NCBI GenBank assembly: GCA_037074615.1
Contig: CM073518.1
Location: forward strand, 5,952,001 to 6,016,000
Direction: 5' to 3'
DNA length: 64,000 nucleotides
Source: Leucaena leucocephala
Lineage: Eukaryota > Streptophyta > Magnoliopsida > Fabales > Fabaceae
In this document: piece after piece, positions 59,023-64,000 of the stretch
Layout: every line of letters begins with the position of its first letter
How positions within the stretch are numbered: position 1 is the first letter of the stretch
The notes under the pieces: model-generated
What the model saw: the letters and a program-made list of their open reading frames with translations, nothing else
What the model was told of the DNA's origin: nothing
Database searches by the model: none
Position numbers and translations under genes: made by a program

Positions 59023-60208
59023 CATTATTACAATATTAATTCAAACATCAATAATCAAATAATATAATAATGAGGCCTTTCCTTACTGGAGTTACAAAGC
59101 TGATCGTAAATACAAGAAGTAAAAACCATCATCATCATGCATGCATGCTTTCACTGTTGAGAGACGACGAAGAAGAGAAGCTCAAACTCGAAAGAAACAA
59201 ACTCACAATCACCATCAACACCACCAACCCTTCTTCTTCCATCGAGTCACCACAGAGAGAGAGATCAGAGTGTTCGAAATCTACAAATTCCGACGATTCA
59301 GATTATCAGTGCCACACATTTGCACTCTATATATATTCAAGTACTTTAACCTTTTTAAGAGCAGCTGTTGAGTTATTCAGTAGATTTAGACGTACGTAAT
59401 TTAAGTAACATGAATAAATTCATAGCATTTCAATATATATATATATATGCTCTATTAATGATATTTTACTCAGTCCGTCTTAATTACACTAATTAATATA
59501 TGTAAGAATAATTCTCATATAGATGCGTATTAATTATTGGTGTTGTTTCATGCATCACTCAAATATATAGAGGCCAATCCCATAATCTTAAATCGCAATA
59601 TACGAAGATTGTTAGCCTTTTCTTGCTTTAATTTCTTCGTTTCGGTTGCCCGCCATATATGTATAAACCTGACTTTTACGTTTCAGTTCTCTGAGTGGAT
59701 AGGGTATATTTGAAGAGGCCCACAAAATAATATTATAAAAGTTTTTCTATGGACCTAATTGAACTTTTAACCTATAATACTATGTGCACATATATAATAA
59801 TAGCCATTTTCTTAGTACTATATTGCCCGCCGCATTGATGCATTATATTCAGATTGTGGGGCCCTGCTGGTGGAGTAGATTTTTCATCCTGGAAGAGTAG
59901 AATGTGAATGAGTAGTGCAACGGCATGGGGACCAAATTTGGAAAAAAATCTTGAAGATGTTCTCAATGTCACGACGATGGAACCATATGGGTACAAAAAT
60001 TAATAATGGCGTGAAGGTTGGGTGCCGCAGTTTCATATTCAATTGTGAGAAAGATGAGGGACGAGGAGAGAATATATAGTAGATGTAATTAAATTAATCA
60101 AATTAACTATCCCTTCTTATTTTTTTAATATTATATATATATATATATGATCCCATATAAACTACAATGACATCATAATAGCAGAGAGTTAGTGGATGCC
60201 GCACTTAG

Positions 60209-60764
60209 TGCCTGTTTGGGAGCAGCGTTGGAAAATAAATTTTGGGCAAAACTGCGGTTTGGAAAATTTTTAGACAAACAGCAATTTTTGTTGAGAATTG
60301 ATTTTGGACAAAACCTCGGTTTGAAACCTAGGTTTTGAATAAGCTACTGAAAATAGCTTTTTCTTTGAAACCTAGGTTTTGGATTATCCAATTACTATTA
60401 TACCCTTACTTTTTCTTACACCCTCTCTCCTCTCTTTTCTCTATTATCTCTCCTCTCTCTTCTCTCCTTCCTCTTTTTCTCTTTTCTCTCTCCTCTCTTA
60501 TCTCTCTTTTTCTCTCTCCTCTCTAATCTCTACACTCTCTTCTCTCTCCTCTTTTCTCTCTATCATCTTTCATCTCTCTTACTTTTAATCATATCATACC
60601 CTTTTTAGTAATTTACCAATATAAAAAGTGATTCTACTACTAATCATCCAAACATCTTTATTCCCAAAATCTATTCTTCCCAAAATTTATTCTACCCAAA
60701 ATCTATTCTCCAGAATCTATTCTTCCCAGAATCTATTCTCCAAAAGCTAATCCAAACACACCCT
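60209..60764 (+). mobile_element. MITE family copy 5
   Basis: Ends TGCCTGTTTGG and CCAAACACACCC form imperfect inverted repeats flanked by TTA on both sides. The interior has the long CT tract and a run of ATCTATTCT(C/T)CC-like repeats near the right end (60668-60740). Confidence 0.6.
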
Positions 60765-61136
60765 TAAAGAAAGATACTTCTGTTTCTTACATGGCAAGTG
60801 ATGGAAATTATCGAAGTCGTGCATGAATATTTAGTTGAAGACTTCAGAACCAAAATAAAAATTTTGGTTCTTCAAATATATATATATCACATATTAAGAA
60901 ATTAATTGGATTTGTTTAAAATTAATATATATGATATATTAGGTATTGTGAACTTATTAGTGGATTTATGTGGAGGACCTAATTAAAGTGGGCCGGCCAT
61001 TAATGAATTGATCACCAAATAGACAAGTTAACCTCCCTGTTTTTAGCAGAAAACTACGTACGACCCATACCAACTTTGTGACTGTATGTGACACTGATTT
61101 ATCCCCCACAACCCCACATAATGACCTACGTACGTA

Positions 61137-61322
61137 CTTTTTTTTTTATCCACATGGTTTACTGGAGCTTTGTCCCGATTATATCCGGATCCGACCCGTA
61201 TCGCGCACTTGGTTATAGTGGGTAAGTCTCCCAAAGGGGATTTTTTGCGTACGCCAAGGCTCGAACTCGAGACCTCACTTAAACGATACCGAACTGCTTA
61301 CCACTCGAATCAACCCCGTTGG
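61137..61322 (-). mobile_element. SINE family A, full-length, with 15-bp target duplication
   Basis: Inverted relative of the copy at 18805. Its A-tail is the T-run at the left, and the tRNA-like head with B-box GAGTTCGAGCC is at the right. A perfect 15-bp duplication, TGACCTACGTACGTA, flanks it (61122-61136, 61323-61337). Confidence 0.9.
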
Positions 61323-61454
61323 TGACCTACGTACGTATTCTTAAATGAATGGTCTAATTGCGTTTTTTTAACTTTATTATAAATAATAATCAGTCAAATA
61401 CTATATAATTTAAAAAATGTCGTGTATATGCTCCACCTGCTTTGAGCAATATTG

Positions 61455-62005
61455 GGCATGTTTGAAAACCATGTAAACCATAGTTTTAGAAGTTCTTTTA
61501 GACAAAATTTTGATTTAAGAAAATTTTAAAATAAACAGTCATATTTTTTAAAATGTCTTCTGGATCAAACTATGGTTTAAAATTATAGTTTCAGATAAGC
61601 TGGTAAGAGTAGCTTTTGGAATAGTAAAAGAGCTTATGAATTATTCAATTACTATTTTACCCTTACTTTTTCTTACACCCTCTTTCTTCTCTCTTCTATC
61701 TTCTCCACCATTTCTCCTCTTTCATCTCTCTTCACTATTCACTCTTCTCTACCTCTCTCCTGTCTTCTATCTCCTATCTCTTGTTCACTATCTTTCCTCT
61801 CTCATCTCTCATATTTTTAATAAAATCATATAATTTTTTATAATTTTTCAATTATAAAAGTCCTTTTAGTAATAAATATCCAAATACTCATTTATTTAGA
61901 ACAACTTTTTTTCATAAACTCTCCTCCAAAAGTCTTTTTTTAAAAGCTACCAAATTTTTTTTTTCATAAATATTTCTTTAAAAGTCTATCTAAACACACA
62001 CACTA
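61455..62005 (+). mobile_element. MITE family copy 6
   Basis: Colinear with the copy at 18281: GCATGTTTGA start, AGAGCTTATGAATTATTCAATTA block, CT tract and a CTATCTAAACACAC end. Borders approximate. Confidence 0.6.
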
Positions 62006-62738
62006 GGTATGATGAGTCATTAAAACGCTGAATATTTAATTTCGTCCAGCAAACTAACCTTGATGATGATGCATGGAACTTGAATTCGAGTGGCCACACG
62101 CAACAACATTAATGATCCAAGAATGGATTATCATTATTTTTAATATAACTTATAACTTTCAAAAAATAATAATAAAATAAAAAATGCAACAAGTTAGAAG
62201 TAAGAAGCGAATATCCCGATTCCCAGCCATATAGGAATCCGCCATCTGTTTTCTTTAATACATATTTTTGGAATTGTTTGGCCACGAAAGAAAAAACAAA
62301 AACGGAAAATGACATGTCGAAAACATCAGACAAGCAGATGAAGCCAGATGTAAGAGATTCCCATATCAGAAAAGGAGAAGAATAAAGCACCTATTCATTC
62401 ATCACACCCTCCCACACACATGCCCCATGAAAGCATCAAAATTCCAATACATTGGAATGATACTCTAATTTGTCGAACACATTAATTACATAATCCATAC
62501 ATCTACAACATGACTTATATACACAACTACTACTGGTAGAAGATACTTTAAATTTGGTCTAAAAGAAGCACGTACACAATATTCACATGAACACAAAACA
62601 TGACGTAGCATATAGGGGTGTGTGCGTAACTTCCTATGACGCAAAACTGTGTCAGGTCTTGATTAACTCATACGCCTTTGTCTTATTTCTTAATACGCAC
62701 ATTCATTAATTAATCAATACTGTTCAATTCGCTGACAT

Positions 62739-64000
62739 CTACAAATGGGCAATTATATCCAGAAGAGACGTGTAAGTACCGACAACAGCAATCGCAATTC
62801 CCATCACTATGATCGAATAACTGATAATCATATCAGAACCAAATTTGCAGTAAGCTCCAGAAATCTTCAAGTAGCAAATTGATGGGACCAGTATTGAAGT
62901 GGAGACGCAAAGTAATGCTCCTGCGAGTGCCATAAGGTAGCCATACAGAGGAATTGAAACTGCTACAAGGAGATTACTGATGAGCATGGAGGTGCTCACT
63001 ACAAGATGGGTCAGGCTTTTATTGTAATGTGAAGGGACCATACTTTTTGCAGCGTTTATTGTTGGTGTCAGCATTAAAGCGTATTTGGCTATTGGATTGA
63101 CCAAGGTTGTGTATATTGCTACTCTTGAGCTGAGTTTGCCTGCGGGAAGGTCTAGGGTTATCTGGGATTGGACGTCTTGTCCAAACATGAGGTATCCCAA
63201 CACTGCTGCTGCTGCGTAACCAAGCGTGCATAATGAAAAGCAAACAAGCAAAACCTGCCAAATTCATCATTATTACATGAACTTTAATGAATGGTCCATC
63301 ATTGAGTCATGAAAAGAATTAATTGCTATATCTGACACCCGTCAATTCATGAAGCCCACTTGCCCAATTGTATTCGCCCGTGCCTACTTTTATTACTACT
63401 TGGATACCATCTCAATCTTATACAGATCTGAGTTATTATTCTTGTTCAGATAAATCCAGCGGATAATGATAAAGTTGGACAAGCTTACTTGTCCAAACGT
63501 CAGGCCTCTTTATATCTATCATTAAACCTTACCAAGTTTCTATAGCTGTAACTTCCTTTAATCTTTCCCCTGATTATTATTTAATTTAAATGCACTTTGC
63601 CATTAGTCCTTCAGCCAAAAGAACCTTGTCATACATTTACCAAAAAGCCATAGAGAAAACGGAACAGGTGAACATGTTAATAGGAGGATACTTACATTGG
63701 AGAACTGATTTTTGTTTCTCATGGAAGTATAAAGAGTGGGCAACACCGGATGAGCACTGTAGCAGAAGGCATATAAACCCACAGCATTAGGAATTCCACT
63801 CCATCTGAACGCAGTTCCTTTGCCATGAAACCCAGTTCCATCAAGAGCAGCATTCCAGTAGAGAGACAAGAGGAAGACAGTAGAAGCCAAGGCGCCAGTT
63901 GCAGACACATAAGAGAGCACGCTCAAGTCTCGCAGGCACACAGTAGGCAGAATAATGAGCGCAGCAACAATGGCAGAAAGTTTGGCTCCTCCAATGGTGA
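62739..64000 (-). CDS. Vacuolar-type amino acid transporter (AVT1-like), 3' part
   Basis: Member of the amino acid/auxin permease family (Aa_trans). Plant AVT1 proteins move neutral amino acids across the tonoplast. Two exons are in the window: 63696 to beyond 64000, and the last exon 62739-63254, joined in phase 0 (GT-AG; ...QFSN then VLLVCF...). About 270 C-terminal residues are present, with several hydrophobic membrane segments, TIGGAKLSAIVAALIILP at the window edge, the conserved GLYAFCYSAHPVLPTLYTSM block, GYLMFG and LTPTINA. The stop is at 62739. The N-terminal acidic region and first helices lie beyond the right edge, so the gene is partial here. No breaks are seen. AVT1 versus another AVT subgroup is not resolved. 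Confidence 0.9.

Larger units (their letters stand above)
59023..62738. other. Intergenic, repeat-rich
   Basis: Holds two MITE copies (60209-60764, 61455-62005) and a SINE (61137-61322). Open frames in the CT-rich tracts (Leu/Ser/Phe-rich) are low-complexity artefacts. No gene supported; the right ~300 bases are the 3' flank of the transporter gene. Confidence 0.4.

Noticed and set aside
60335..60588. Leu/Ser/Phe-rich frames resembling membrane proteins
   Set aside because: Translation of the MITE CT tract; the same artefact appears at 61636-61833.

Overview
The window is nuclear DNA from a flowering plant, most likely a eudicot. Genes carry spliceosomal introns, the intergenic DNA is AT-rich, and the gene families are plant ones (CYP71-type P450s, group E-like bZIPs, a glyoxal-oxidase-like protein, an MRH1-like LRR kinase, an AVT-type amino acid transporter). 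Retrotransposons, SINEs and MITEs are plentiful. I cannot name the species.

Layout. 0-9 kb: tRNA-Thr(AGU); a glyoxal-oxidase-like gene broken by two small indels; an intact four-exon divergent histone H3; and, on the minus strand, what looks like a polycistronic box C/D snoRNA locus with its own TATA, telo-box and site II promoter. 9-14 kb: a 16-exon RCC1-repeat gene, RCC2-like, with a basic/acidic tail and AT-hook. 16-33 kb: an intact CYP71-type P450, a 3.2-kb solo LTR, then a minus-strand tandem array of four related P450s, two intact and two pseudogenes. 33-44 kb: three bZIP-type genes with identical intron phases and an identical 91-bp basic-region exon but very different sequences, split by a hAT-type element. 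47-59 kb: a PPR pseudogene, a complete-length Copia retrotransposon with target duplication but broken ORFs, and an MRH1-like kinase pseudogene. 59-64 kb: repeats, then the 3' part of a vacuolar-type amino acid transporter that runs off the right edge.

Repeats. Two SINE families are visible, both with RNA polymerase III-type boxes and A-tails; four of the seven copies have target duplications. A CT-rich MITE-like family is present in six copies. The solo LTR contains a tandem array whose units each form a small hairpin with a different stem.

Systems worth attention. First, the snoRNA cluster: two snoR38 copies exactly 300 bp apart, a snoRNA with a 12-bp terminal stem and an 18S guide, and one orphan candidate. 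Second, the fast-diverging bZIP cluster: one member has Lys in place of the invariant Asn, and one has duplicated SUMO-interaction-like motifs and a tandem splice acceptor. Third, the variable-stem hairpin array. All calls come from reading the sequence. Family names rest on remembered conserved motifs, not on database searches.
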